Below, piece by piece: positions 1-10,584 of a stretch of DNA of 40,365 nucleotides. The stretch covers positions 56,067 through 96,431 of the forward strand of contig MU070069.1 in the NCBI GenBank assembly GCA_002284615.2. Direction: 5' to 3'. This stretch comes from Dunaliella salina (taxonomy: Eukaryota > Chlorophyta > Chlorophyceae > Chlamydomonadales > Dunaliellaceae). Under the pieces are notes generated by a model. That model ran no database searches, had not been told where the DNA came from, and saw nothing but the letters and a program-made list of their open reading frames with translations. Both the position numbers and the translations under genes were made by a program. Within the stretch, counting starts at the first letter, position 1, and each line of letters opens with the position of its first letter.

Positions 1-51
1 ATCCCTGATTTTATGTCGATCGACATGATATGTCGCCAAAAAAGAAACACT

Positions 52-52
<1 letters not shown>

Positions 53-130
<78 letters not shown>

Positions 131-155
131 GCACACGCACGCACGCACACGCACG

Positions 156-206
<51 letters not shown>

Positions 207-224
207 GCGCGCGCGCGCACGCGT
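53..224. repeat. (CA)n/(GC)n microsatellite next to a splice acceptor
   Basis: A run of CA dinucleotides has GCAC interruptions near 127-160 and ends in a short alternating GC stretch at 207-224. It lies in the intron upstream of the first visible Rab1 exon, and the acceptor AG follows at 241-242. Long alternating purine-pyrimidine DNA of this kind can adopt Z-form. Open frames across it (poly His-Thr, poly Cys-Val) are artefacts of the repeat. Confidence 0.97.
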
Positions 225-242
225 ACTTTCACATGGCTGTAG

Positions 243-3200
243 GTAACATATGATGTGACTGACATGGAGAGCTTTAACAATGTGAAAACATGGTTGAACG
301 AGATTGACCGGTATGCGAACGAGAATGTGAACAAGCTGCTCGTGGGGAATAAGAGCGATTTGACCAGCAAGCGCGCTGTGGATTATCAAACCGCCAAGGT
401 ATGCTGTCTCCTGCATCAGGTGGTGCTGCATACACAAGGTCTTTTGAAACTTGCAATTTCTGTAAGATGGTTCTCAAACGCACCAAACAATCCGGCAGTT
501 GGCACTCCCTGCTGCTGGTTACTCCTGGTGCCACAGTAACTCTGTTCTGTTTCATTAGCAGCGTGCATGCGGGGTGGCACGCCTGTTTGTACGGCAGTGT
601 ACAAGCCCAGTCCGCCAATCAGGATGCACGCAGTTCCTCCCCACTCTATTCTTGTTATCCATGTAAGGGAAGGGCCCATCGAAGATACTTGCGCACCCAG
701 TTGTGTTCTGCTCTGTTGCGCTGCATCATCCCTTCTTGCTGCTGGGTGAAGAGCATGCCTTGGCAAAACTTGCATGCATGCCTGTTTCAGCTCCACTCAG
801 CAGGTGTAGGAGGCCGATTCCCACTTTTCAGAGAGTGTGGGGCTTCCCAAAATCTGCCAATTCTTGTGTCCATCTTCTTCAGAACACTGATTCTCAAAGA
901 AAGCGGTTATTTGCTCCAGCATTTTGAAGCTGCCGGAGGTCAGGCTAGCAAAGTGATGCGTGAAGTGGGGAACTAGTGAGTGAGAGGTTTTCAGGCAAAC
1001 TGAGCATGCAGAGTGCTTGAGGGTAACTTTGGTATTTCTGCAATGAAGAAGTGAGAGCAAGGCCCTGGAAAAAGCCAGGGACATTTCCGTTTGTGGAATC
1101 TGTTGTGTGGCATTTGAGGCCATTTTCGACCATTCCCAAAAAGTGGGTGCCAAAATGCCAGGCATGGCCCAAGTTTGTTCCATGCTTGACTTTGAGGTTA
1201 AAAAAGTCAAGCCTTGATTATGAGACTGGAAGAAAGGGGGGGCAACCTGTGGTCCAAAGCACTTCAAGAGAGCATGGAAACCTGTAGTCATTCTTGCAAG
1301 GAAGAAGTGGTGTTGGCATGAAAACTGCGCAAGCACTGTGATTGGCCATAACCTGAGCACCAGGAATGTTCACCATTTGCTCTATCTAGTATGGCAGAAG
1401 TGTCGTGACCCCAAATGGTGCAGTTGGTCTGCAGTTTTTGGTGAAGCCCCATTCATGGGGCGAACGCCCTTAGCGTTACCTGTTTCCCGGTGAAGTTCAC
1501 ACCTGGCTACCCTGGCCCACCCACTGGGCCCCCTGCCCTGGAACTTGACATGCATGCCAAGCAAAAAGTCTCATGCAGCACTGCAGTGTCGCTTTAGTGA
1601 GAGAAGCCCTGTGCAGAGTTCTGGGACACCCCTGTCTGGTAGTTGAACAGAAGGTGGCCAGCATTGCCTGCCCACTGCACCTCCCGGCCCGACACTTGAC
1701 GTGCAGTCTTAAAAAGATTTCATGCAGCACTGCGGTGTCAGTCTTGTGGCAGAAGCCCCGTGCAAAAAGTTCTGAAATCCCTTTGTCTGGTAGCTGAGAA
1801 AAAGATGGCCAGCATGGCCCGCCTAGCAGTGTCTTTTTTTTTCGCGTAATACTATTGCGATCGTAATAAAATCCGGGATTTCGGAGGATGGAGTTCGTAA
1901 TAAGATGGGCGATGCGCCCCGGAGCAAAGGTTTTGGTTGGAGGAACCATTTTCTGTGTATTGCAGGAGTCGACCTCGGGACCGCCAGCCAATGTGTGATG
2001 ACATTTTGCGACTAGACCATGTGTTCTAAGCACAGACAACTGCATGTCCCCAGTTCGAGTCCTATCGGTGCCAAAAGGGACGATGCCTTGACAGAGGTGC
2101 TTGGATGTTTTTTCCCTGTAACCTATAACCTGTGCATGGATGTTTAAGCGTTTTTGCTTGGGGACGGTGGTGAAGTGTATTATGCTTGGCTGACTTGCTA
2201 GTTGGGGACTTGATATGACTTGTTGCTTGGACTTTCAGGACCTGAACACTTGGAGTAGCATGGATATTTAAACTTTTTTGCTTGATGGACTGGTCTGCAT
2301 GCAATGCGTTGATGGCAAAACTTTTGATTGTGCATGCAATGAAGTTCCTTCATGCGCAAAACCGTGACAAAGCAGCATTCTAAGTGAAAAACTTATTACC
2401 TTGGCCCGACGCGAGGCCGCAGGCCTCGCAGCGGGCCTAGTTTGGTGGGGACAAAGTAATAAAATGGCACTTCTCAACAGAGGTGGTTTCCCTTAAAGTC
2501 AGCCGCCACAACCTATGCCAAATTTATCACCAGATTTTTGGTGCGCTGGAAGGGCTATTCCAGTGAGCATGACACTTGGGAACCCAGAGAGAACTTGGTG
2601 TCTTGCAACAGTTTGGTTAGGCATTACAAGTCCTCTGTGGGACTTCCAATTTTGCCTGAAGATCAGGCTGNAAATGCCTGAGTTCAGTTGTTTGGCCCAT
2701 GGGCTCTGAGCGCCGTTGTGCGCGAGTCCGCACATTGGAAAANGTGTGCGGGCGGGGCGGGTCACCTGTTTGAATTTCTTTGGTGCCTTTTCCCCTGGAT
2801 TGGTTTCCTTGTAGATTTCTGCCAGGTGGGGAGGAATGTTACACAGAGTGTTCGACATGCAAGCTTTCATGCTTGCATGGTCTCTGTTTGGTATTCTCCA
2901 GTTCTTGACAGTTGGCGCTTCCCAGTTGTGGTAGTTAAGGTGACTGGAGTCTATGGGCAGGTTCGATTCCTGCTGTCCTCTCAGTCGAAATAATTATAGA
3001 TAATATTCGAGTTGGTANTTCAGCGCCCTGAGGACATAGCCTACTGCCACTTCGTTGCTCACTCGAGTGAGTTCCCTTAGCAGCCTCTCCTGAGGCTTTC
3101 AGCTCTCTCGTTCCCTTCCTGCCAGTCTAACAACTGGTGGTATCTGGATGTGGCTCAGGTTGAGCTCTGTGCATTAGAAACCGGCATTTCTTCCATCTGG

Positions 3201-6200
3201 GCCCACCATGCAGTGTTTTGAGTTGGCATATGGTTTTCTATTAATATTTGTATAATTAAGGAGCATCAGTTGTGCCCCATACCTACACTTCTTGGTCAAC
3301 CCTGGGAATGGCTATTGTTTTGAGGGACCCTGCTCAGGCCCAAACTGCAGCAGCGAGTGTTTGGGCAGCCTGCTGGTTATATTGCAAGTGATTTTGGGTT
3401 GTCGGGAGCACCCCTGATGCTCGTCGGATTTTCATCGCGCGGACAAGCATGCATAACCTGGGAGGCCTGGCCAGGCCCCGATAGGCCACCTCCGCACCCG
3501 CTATTTGTCCTGGCCGATGCCTGGGGGTTGTCATCAACACTGACGCCGCGGGCTGTGAAGATGGGCGCCAAGGAGGAGCTGCTGGGCTCCCCAAAGTTGC
3601 TGGAGCTAATAACTCTCAAGTTTTTGCTGGGCGAGACATATGCGAGGGAGTCAATTTAGTTTTCAATCTATTCTTCAAGGGATAGCATAACCAGGATTTG
3701 GGATAGGGCTGAAATTTCGGAAATTTGGTTCAAACGGTGACAATCTCGCATTTCTGGTTATATGAAGCTGTTTAAATTATTATATATTGAACATTTCCTA
3801 CATCGCAAGTGTGGCTGTCAGCGGAAAATTGAACAGTATAAGCGTTTGAAATCCGGACCCCGTCCCAACACTCCGCTGGAGCGCCAAAATTTCATTAAAT
3901 ATTAATAGGAAGCCTTTCCCTGTCGTCATCACTCCTCTCGGCTGGCTTTGAAGCACCCCCAGGGCAGCCCCCTGCCAGCTCGCATCAGGTGGCCACCAGT
4001 GCACTCAGAGACCATCCTGGGGACCACCTGCAGGCTTGGGGGTGCAGCTGGAGGGTTAGGACACACAGGGGGTGAGTTTTGCTGGCTGAGCGCGCAAACA
4101 TGCAGACCTAGCGCGCAGCAGGGTTCACCAAATGGGACCAACTCAGCACTGAAAAATTGCTTTTTTTACTACCGTAGCGACGCTGGGGGTTTTGCGATTA
4201 ATAAAATAATTATCGAGGTTCTTCGCAATGTGGGTCGTCTTTAGAAATTACTTTTTCCAAAGCCTCGTAAAAGTTACAGATCTATATTTAGCAAATTACA
4301 GCACCACAAAATGCAACCACTGCGAAGGTGCAGAGAACCCTTTTTGATGGGGGGGACGAATTGGGATTGTCCGCCAAGGATGCATTTTGCTTGAAGCTGG
4401 AGGATGAAATAGCCAGGGAGGAGACGAGGAGCCAGTGCACGAGGTGCGAAAAGGCAGAAGTTCGCAAATTTTGACTTTCTCAGGACGACCTCGTAAAACC
4501 TTAAAGCTCGTAAAAAAATTAATGAAATTAATTTGGCACCTTGAAATAAACCAGCGTCGTAATACATTAGCGTCGCTACGGTAGCTTTCAGGTGATGTGC
4601 TCAGAATGGGCAGAGGTGGCCTGGCTGGCAAAAGGCAGGATATCACACAGGGTTGTGGCGCCTGACTTAAAGTAATCAAACCTGGGCTTAGCAAAAACGA
4701 AAAAAAAGACACTGCCGCCTAGCATACCCCCCGCCCTCATACTTGACGTGCAGGCCAAGCAAACTTATACGTCAAAACAAACAAAGTTGTTTGGCCGTGC
4801 AGCACAGCGGGTGGTGCCATCGAAAATGCCATCAAATTTAGGGTAGCCACGGAGAAGCTGAACTCAATCGTCAACGCTCTTGCTGCTCGGTTGGTCATAT
4901 CATTCCAAACGCGTCACAGTGAAACGGCCGCTGTTGCTGGCTTCCCAGCATTCATTGACGAATGATGTACATCGCGACTTTCAAGTTGGGGTGCTGGCAC
5001 AGAAGTTCGCTCATGCAATGTGGAGCAGGACCTGCAACCCTGTTGTGTGGATGGAAGGGCCTCTGGAGCACAGCCTGCTGTTGACTGTGTAAGGGTTGCA
5101 AGGGAGCAGGGCCGGCAAGAACAGCAAGCATGGCCTGCATATGTGCAGGAAGTCATGTTGAGGTGTGGTAAGTCTGGTGCACGGCCCTTCTGTTCCATGT
5201 CCAGGAGAAGGTAGGGGGAAAGGGGTCAGCTTGCATGGCTCACCCTCAGCATTTGCAGAGAGCAGAATTGAACGCAGCAAACATGATGCAGAATGTATGG
5301 AGAAACTATTTCATACTGCATGCATGCAGTTTTCCACACAGCAATATGCGCAGCCATGCAAGCGGTGATGCATGCAGCGATGCATGCATTAATGCGCGCA
5401 GCAACGTCCAAACCCATGTTTGCAACAATGCATGCAGCGAAATGCAAAGCCAAGCATGCAGGTGAAGCATTTGCACATGCATCATGGCATGCTCAATTTC
5501 TGTTTTGGGCTTTGTGGCTCTTGCAACTCAAGGAGTCGTGACTGAAATCAATTAGTGAGAGACTGACTGCGCCAATTTTTCAGCGTCGCTTGCGATGGGT
5601 TATGCTATTTACCATGCTTGATTGTATGCCATCTTGTACCATGTGTGTACTTGGCCGCCTTGTTGCTCCTGTGCATAGCTTTTTGCCTTCATCTCACATG
5701 CCCTTCAGCCGGTAGCTGGTGGGTGTTGATGGAAGCTCTGAATAGGCCTGTCAGCTGTTTGCTGCAACATTGTAATTGTCGGTCTGCCATTTCCATGCTT
5801 TTCTCTTTTTAGCCAGAACAAAACATGTTTGCAAAATGGCCTGATGCAGGGTTTAAATTTTGCATTTAATTTTGTTAACAATTTTGATCAGTGGTCTCAC
5901 ACAGCCTCCAGCAGCGCAAAGTTGTTGCTTATGAAATGGCCTTACATAATTCCCAAATTTTTAATTTACTTTTAATTCATTTTTTAGATTAAATTTTTGG
6001 TTAGTGGTCCCACACAGCCTCTGGCAGGGCAAAAGCGTTGCAGGTGTTTTCATGTGCATGCTGGAGCGCTAAGCCTAAATGCTTCTTTCATTTCTCATTT
6101 CTGCCTGCAGGCCTTTGCTGATGAGATTGGAATCCCATTCCTGGAAACTTCCGCCAAGAGCTCGACCAATGTGGAACAAGCTTTCATGACAATGGCTGCG

Positions 6201-6477
6201 GAGATCAAAAACAGGTGCTTATGCCTTGTTTTCCTGTTTCTAAGCTGCTGACAAGATGAAGAGGGTTTCCCCCGGTTTCCTTGCTGTGAAAAGAGCCATG
6301 CTTATACGCATGGATTCTGCACTGCTCCTCCCGTATTCCACCCAAGACCTCAATCCTTTCCAACCTTGGCACCTTTGCAGGATGGCCAGCCAACCCATGG
6401 CGGCCAAGCCAGGGGCGGGCACCATTCGGCCAGGAGAAGGGAAGCCAATCAGTGACAACCGCTCGAGCTGTTGCTAA
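243..6477 (+). CDS. Rab1/YPT1-type small GTPase, last three exons (5'-partial gene)
   Basis: This is a Ras-superfamily GTPase of the Rab1/YPT1/RabD class. In the known family it controls ER-to-Golgi vesicle transport. Exons are 243-398, 6111-6214 and 6381-6477, with stop TAA at 6475-6477. Exon 243-398 starts after a CTGTAG acceptor and encodes [13 protein letters not shown], then the guanine-binding NKSD motif, and ends AAG|GTATGC. Exon 6111-6214 follows TGCAG and begins [16 protein letters not shown], which contains the G5 motif SAK. It ends AG|GTGCTT, so an Arg codon is split. Exon 6381-6477 begins MASQP and ends SSCC, the double cysteine that Rab proteins geranylgeranylate for membrane anchoring. 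The P-loop and switch regions must lie left of the window. The intron 399-6110 is unusually long and full of transposon debris. Family identity is close to certain; the exact Rab1 paralogue is not. Confidence 0.93.
1497..1826. repeat. Two tandem units of a ~150-bp dispersed repeat
   Basis: Two diverged copies lie head to tail. Each carries CCTGCCCTGGAACTTGAC or a close variant, then CATGCAGCACTGC, then AGAAGCCC.GTGCA, and ends TGGCCAGCAT. The repeat boundary is near 1663. Related partial copies are at 4722-4790 and, inverted, near 27880-28005. No protein family is recognisable. The tract lies inside the long Rab1 intron. Confidence 0.7.
1953..2026 (-). repeat. tRNA-like sequence, probable SINE head or tRNA pseudogene
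   Basis: On the minus strand a perfect Pol III A box, TGGTCTAGTCG (2019 to 2009), is followed 45 nt later by a near-consensus B box, GGTCGACTCC (1974 to 1965, one base short). That is the spacing of a tRNA. The acceptor stem does not pair, so a functional tRNA is unlikely. No target-site duplication was found. Confidence 0.35.
2403..2437. repeat. GC-rich hairpin
   Basis: GCGAGGCC at 2411-2418 pairs perfectly with GGCCTCGC at 2422-2429 around a three-base loop. GGCCCG at 2403-2408 pairs with CGGGCC at 2432-2437. The total is 14 base pairs. It lies in the Rab1 intron just before the chromovirus fragment. No function is evident. Confidence 0.6.
2520..2681 (+). pseudogene. Chromodomain, C-terminal end of a Ty3/gypsy chromovirus Pol
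   Basis: The frame reads [20 protein letters not shown], the hallmark of a chromodomain: aromatic cage, WKGY, TWEP and EN. It continues through SLVRHYKSS to a TGA stop at 2679-2681. In chromoviruses this domain sits at the C-terminus of integrase and steers integration through histone marks. Here nothing of integrase or reverse transcriptase is visible upstream, and one codon contains an N (2671). The polypurine tract and LTR follow about 150 bp downstream, as expected for a 5'-truncated element. It lies in the Rab1 intron in the same orientation as the gene. Confidence 0.8.
2825..2836 (+). other. Polypurine tract of the chromovirus
   Basis: GGTGGGGAGGAA directly precedes the TG that opens the LTR. 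Position and composition match the plus-strand primer of LTR retrotransposons. Confidence 0.65.
2837..3132 (+). mobile_element. LTR of a Ty3/gypsy chromovirus (296 bp)
   Basis: The element begins TGTTA directly after the polypurine tract and ends TAACA, a perfect 5-bp terminal inverted repeat. An AT-rich TATA-like stretch lies near 2990-3010. A perfect tRNA-type T arm (GCAGGTTCGATTCCTGC, 2957-2973) lies inside it. The right flank, ACTGGTGGTATCTGG, resembles a primer-binding site for initiator Met tRNA. This LTR could therefore have separated two tandem elements rather than ending one. A second LTR was not seen. Confidence 0.6.
3133..4168. other. Rab1 intron, nothing recognised
   Basis: This stretch has an AT-rich left part, a GC-richer middle (about 3340-3660) with an open frame of about 100 codons on each strand, and no motif I recognise. 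The frames lack family similarity and are most likely chance. Confidence 0.5.
4169..4584. mobile_element. Short inverted-repeat element (MITE-like), 416 bp
   Basis: CTACCGTAGCGACGCT at 4169-4184 is matched exactly by its reverse complement at 4569-4584. The interior is AT-rich toward both ends and repeats CGTAAAA motifs. No transposase frame is present. I could not find a convincing target-site duplication, so the superfamily is open. Confidence 0.6.
4722..4790. repeat. Partial copy of the ~150-bp dispersed repeat
   Basis: GCCTAGCA, then a C-rich run, then ACTTGACGTGCAGGCCAAGC match the unit seen twice at 1497-1826. The remainder is missing. Confidence 0.5.
5310..5490. repeat. Degenerate GCATGC/ATGCAT-rich tract
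   Basis: Many copies of ATGCA, GCATGC and ATGCAGC occur within 180 bp, spaced about 10-25 bases apart, for example GATGCATGCAGCGATGCATG near 5370. The palindromic core suggests slippage from a short unit. It is intronic in Rab1. Confidence 0.6.
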
Positions 6478-7261
6478 CGGCAAGGGTGGTTTGTTGTGGT
6501 GGGGGCGTTAGCGTCCGCACCAGCAATTGCAGCAGTACAAATCCTAGGAATGGATGCAGGTGTGCTCAACAGAGGTCTGCTTTGTCGTCCAAGGAGGGGA
6601 AAGAAGCTGTAGAAGCTCAACAGAGGTCTGCTTTGTCGTCCAATGAGGGGAAAGAAGCTGTCGAAGCTCTTTGTCAAAGAGGCTTGTGCCTAAGTGGTGT
6701 GGCTGGTGTGCGCCTTGCTGCCACCACCAGGATACCTCCATCAGTTCCACACCTGCTGCTTGTGTGCCCTTCTTTGCGAGGCATTCCAGAAATGTGCCAA
6801 ATTGACTTCTTGCTTCTCAGGCAATATACCGCAAAATGTGCTGCAAAAGAGCTTGCATGGGATGGAAAACAGTCTGTTTCCAACAATATCTAAATACATT
6901 TCAGCTGAGCCTCAAATGCAAGTTGCTGTACTGAACCTGCATACGAGGTCCCTTCAGCACTTTCTTCTTTGCATTCAGCTTTTCTTTTTGAGGGCGTAGT
7001 GTGGCTGCCGATGGATGCAGGCAGTCAATGCGTTGCACCATGTGGAATTGAAATTCGCAGCAGAGTACCAAGGCTGCTTCTGTACAACTGAGTGCTGGGA
7101 ACGCTGCCGTCGAGCAGATTGTGCAATGAATCAGATCAAGCTGGAACACAGAGGGTGTGGACAAGCATTGCATAGGTGGATGCACTAACCCGGAGTGTTC
7201 ATCACAAGCGCCATGTCTGCATTTGTGCTTGAAGGCATATGCCCTATGTGTGCCAGCAATC

Positions 7262-7266
<5 letters not shown>
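6478..7266. other. Rab1 3' flank with a 51-bp tandem duplication
   Basis: This is the presumed Rab1 3' UTR and flank. A 51-bp unit starting GCTCAACAGAGGTCTGC lies at 6564-6614 and is repeated with two or three differences at 6615-6665. No clear polyadenylation signal was identified near the stop codon. Otherwise nothing is recognised. Confidence 0.6.

Positions 7267-7340
<74 letters not shown>
7267..7340. repeat. (GT)37 microsatellite
   Basis: An uninterrupted GT dinucleotide run downstream of Rab1. The neighbouring stretch 7341-8046 holds nothing recognisable. Confidence 0.98.
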
Positions 7341-7341
<1 letters not shown>

Positions 7342-8057
7342 ATCTTTCCCCTTTGTGTGGTTGCAGCTGATTTGTATATACACCTGAGAGTTAAAATGTT
7401 ACTATAGCTTCTAGCGCGAATTGGGGGATGTCATCAGCCTTCTAACAAGTGCAGGGATTACAGTAAGTAAGCACAGGGAGCTCCTGTGACGGGTCAGGTT
7501 ACAGCAACCCTATCTGCGACTCGGTGAGACAAGGAGGGGGGGTTGTATGTGTGAGAAGAATGGCCTGCCTTGTAATGCTTTGTTTTCCTCTCGATGCATT
7601 TCTCTTCTTAACGTCCCAAGCAGGCCCAAGAATGGATCTCGTTGAAGTCTAATCGTCGAGTGATTTTTTTTTTTGATTCACACCATGTCCTGCCTTTTTT
7701 AACTCGGCAGCTTTTCCGACTGTTGATGAAAACGTTCAGTGAATGGAGAGGTTGATAAGTATGGCAGGTGCCGGAAGTGATGCCAATTTTCAGGTCACCG
7801 AGCTAACCGCGTGCAGATGAAGTCTCCAGTCTTGGGCAAGAACAACACCCAGGATATCACTAAAATGTGGTGTGAAATGGTTTGCAAAGCCATCACGAGC
7901 AATACGATAACCGGGCGTCACAGCAGAGCTAGCAGAGGGATTTTGAAAATGACTAGTGAAGGCTCTTGTGGGTTAACTTTTTTGCAACTGGATTAATGTA
8001 GCGTGGGCCTGTCTGACCAGCACAATCCTGAGCAAGTCACAAATTGTGCAATACCAT

Positions 8058-8191
8058 GTAAGGAAGGAAGTGTTACCGCTGTATATGCCTACAAGGGCAT
8101 CTGAGTGGGTTGAACCCCCGACCTCCTGATCACAGAAGGCCGACGCACATCCGACCAAGCCACACAAATGCGACTTGACCCCACCAGTTTT
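8058..8191 (-). mobile_element. tRNA-derived SINE with 11-bp target-site duplication
   Basis: The direct repeat TGCAATACCAT (8047-8057 and 8192-8202) brackets 134 bp. On the minus strand, 8171 to 8097 folds like a 75-nt tRNA. The acceptor stem GCATTTG/CAGATGC has seven pairs, one of them G-U. The A box is TGGCTTGGTCG, the anticodon stem CCTTC/GGAGG encloses an 8-base loop, and the B box is GGGTTCAACCC. About 20 bp lie 5' of the tRNA part and about 40 bp 3' of it. The duplication shows insertion by target-primed reverse transcription, presumably with LINE enzymes. The 8-base anticodon loop argues against a working tRNA. Confidence 0.72.
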
Positions 8192-8236
8192 TGCAATACC
8201 ATATAATCTCTCAAAGCCCAATGTTCCTACTCAAGC

Positions 8237-8345
8237 TAGGGTTACAAGGGTTACAAGGAGTTGGCCTACAGCCCGAGAATCTTGCTGATCGGCTGCTGGT
8301 GAAACATTCTCAACCAGCATCAAAAATTGAAACCAATTTTATTCA
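8237..8345 (-). mobile_element. LINE 3'-terminal fragment (hairpin plus TTGTAACCC tail)
   Basis: On the minus strand the end reads CAGCC...GGGCTG, then AGGCC and a tail of two TTGTAACCC units. The same block closes the LINE fragment at 9062-9530. A weaker copy lies at about 8459-8575 (GTTGCAAGGGTTTACC at its end). These are 5'-truncated LINE family A ends. Confidence 0.55.
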
Positions 8346-8754
8346 AGCTAGACAAAGCTTTGTCTAGCTTGAGCAAAGCTCCAGCGGCTTCGTTGCAATC
8401 TTGGTCACCCCTTGACCATCAAACTCCAACAAACCACCCCCACATCATTGCGTAGTATTAAGGGTTGCAAGGGTTTACCAGAGGTGTCAGCGTTAGACTC
8501 AGCCTGATCAGTTGTAAGTGAAACGTTCTACCAGCAAGAAATTGGAACCAATTCTGACAAACTTATGGAAAATCTGTACAATGAAAAATTATCAAAAGGG
8601 CAGCGCTACATCAGGAATAAGCACAGCACCAGCCAGGTAAACTCATCTATTCATTACACAAAATTGCTATATTCACTCGAAAGAAGTCAAATAACATAGA
8701 AGTACAGGCCTGGTGCCCAACAACAGGCCTGACTGCAACAAGAGTATTCTAAGG

Positions 8755-8990
8755 AGGACCACGAACAAAAACCCCAAGGTGCAAAGATTTCTCTGCACGC
8801 AATCCTCCTGAGCGTGGGTGGAGCTATTTACACTGCCCAAACCATTGATCAATTTAAAAAATACCCATTCATTACTTAGGGAACTGCAGCAACAAGCTTT
8901 CACTGTAACCAGCCTGACAGCCTGCAGCTCAAGAATTCCAAACATGAAGAACAAAACACGTTTTTTTTCTTTTTCTTTTCTCTTATTTTT
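8755..8990 (+). pseudogene. Relic of the RLE C-terminal domain (retroelement family B)
   Basis: The frame reads AILLSVGGAIYTAQTIDQFK and then stops. The same domain in better copies reads TILLGVGGVIYTPHTLEPLK (18264-18323). The downstream part, GCAGCTCAAGAATTCC and a pyrimidine tract, is repeated at about 15970-16035 and 18610-18690. It is the C-terminal end of the PHD-RNase H-RLE protein, broken by stops. Confidence 0.6.
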
Positions 8991-9061
8991 CTTTTCCTAA
9001 TGGCTGCAACAGAGAGTGACCTTCGGCCAGGTCGTTTCGCTCATCTGCAGCGATCCTAGAA

Positions 9062-9530
9062 CCCTCGGACCTATTTCAAGGGTTACAACGGTGGCCTACA
9101 GCCCAAGACTCTGGCTAATCGGCTGCTTGTGAAGCAATCTCAGCCAAGATCAAAAATTGAAACCAACTCTTACAAAAATTCGGAAACCTGTATGAGTCTT
9201 GATTAAGAGAAGTATTTTTCTCAGGATCAGTCACAGCGTGATAGCTCGCCAAAAAAGGAATAAAATCAGTGTTTGTAAGTTGGGCAAAAGTATGTAATGG
9301 CTTGAAAAGATCAAAGAACACGTCCTTGTATTTTCTGCGCAGCTCACACATCTCCAGGCAATTGCAGTAGAAGAGAACATGTTTCTCGTCCTGGACTTCA
9401 GCAAAATCACATGTGTCACCAACGTTTGAACCACACAGCCATTTACAGGATTTGACCTTCAAGCTTTGGGCAACTTGAAGGAGCCTAAATCTGCTCAAAT
9501 TTCTCACGACTCCTATATCCAAATCATAAA
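9062..9530 (-). pseudogene. LINE family A C-terminal zinc-knuckle fragment and 3' tail
   Basis: The frame runs from 9522 down to 9115. It has NLSRFRL near its start, then a Cys/His-rich segment ending VQDEKHVLFYC and LRRKYKDVFF. That layout is typical of the region after reverse transcriptase in LINEs. After the stop come the CAGCC...GGGCTG hairpin and a TTGTAACCC tail ending near 9062. Everything upstream of the knuckle is missing. The pogo-like MITE abuts its 5' end, separated only by a few bases and the TA duplication. Confidence 0.68.
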
Positions 9531-9537
9531 ATAGATA

Positions 9538-10168
9538 CAGTAGGTTCCCGATTACTTCGTAAATTAATTAATTGTTTTGCCCAAAAACGAAATCTTACGA
9601 AGTGAGAAAAATAATTCCTGATCCTCAAATACGAAGTGTTACGAAGTGAAAACGAAGTGCAAAATAATAGAATTTTCTGAAAGTGGTAGGAAAGATGAAA
9701 GATATGGAAAGATGGCGTAGCAGAAGATGGGGAACTTCACCCCCCTTACCCAGCCTGCTGCTTACAGCCAGGCAAACTGCGAGATGGGCATCTCAAAGAG
9801 CAATATAAGGCCCATACCAGCGAGTAGGGGTCACGGACGTCCTCCAGGTGAGCAGGGCACTCAGAACAGAGTGCACAGCTGGACAGCTGTCGCAAAGTTC
9901 ACGCTGAGCTGTGCATCTTCCTCTCTCGCTCTTCTCCCCCTTCCCTCCTTCCCCCCCCAGTTGGGGGACCCATCCTGACGCCCAAAGCTGCTTGCTAAGG
10001 GAGACCGTGGCCTTGCAGCGGCCCTGCAGCGGCCTTTCCACCACTGGGACGAAATGCCTTTGACCAGTCAAAATTATACTGCGAAATACGAAGTGGTACG
10101 AACTGGTACGAAGCGCTACGAAGTCAAAAAAAATAATACCCCGGTACGAAGTAATCGGGAACCTACTG
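9538..10168. mobile_element. pogo/Tc1-mariner-like MITE, copy 1 (631 bp)
   Basis: The terminal inverted repeat starts CAGTAGGTTCCCGATTACTT and extends 24 bp, identical at both ends. It is flanked by TA (9536-9537 and 10169-10170), the target duplication of the Tc1/mariner/pogo superfamily. Subterminal ACGAAGTG/TACGAA motifs recur several times at both ends and look like transposase binding sites. The GC-rich core (about 9725-10020) has open frames but no transposase. A second copy lies at 32386-32993, so the family is real. The insertion sits between two LINE A fragments. Confidence 0.88.
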
Positions 10169-10584
10169 TATGTTGGGACGCAAAAAGGAGCCATAATTCC
10201 CACGTCTACCAATGTCAGGCTGTCACTTATGGTTTGTGGCTGGTCTCAGCCAGCCAAAAATAAAGTCCATAAGCTTAGACACAAAAAAGAAAAGCTTAGT
10301 GTTTCGCTGACAAAGGAAATGGAAAATAGTTTGTGTGGCCAACTTGATGCAGGAGAAAAAGGTGTGTCTCAGAGAAATCCCGGAAGAAAGGTTCAAAAAG
10401 CATGATGTACTCACGCGCAAAGAGCAAACTTGTTTGTTCGTGCAGCTGTAAAGGATATGTGCTTCATCTTGTCTATTTTCTAGAGCACTTGTCACAAACC
10501 AAAGCTCCACCTTGCCAAGCAGCTGATTCAACTCTCAAAGTTTGAGCTCAAATCCGGAACCTACTCACATCCCGCATAACTTGC

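Noticed and set aside
3357..3659. 100-codon plus-strand frame after the LTR as a gag start
   Set aside because: No zinc knuckle or gag motif, and an equally long frame exists on the other strand.
8097..8171. Functional tRNA gene
   Set aside because: The 8-base anticodon loop, the imperfect T stem and the flanking target duplications indicate a SINE.
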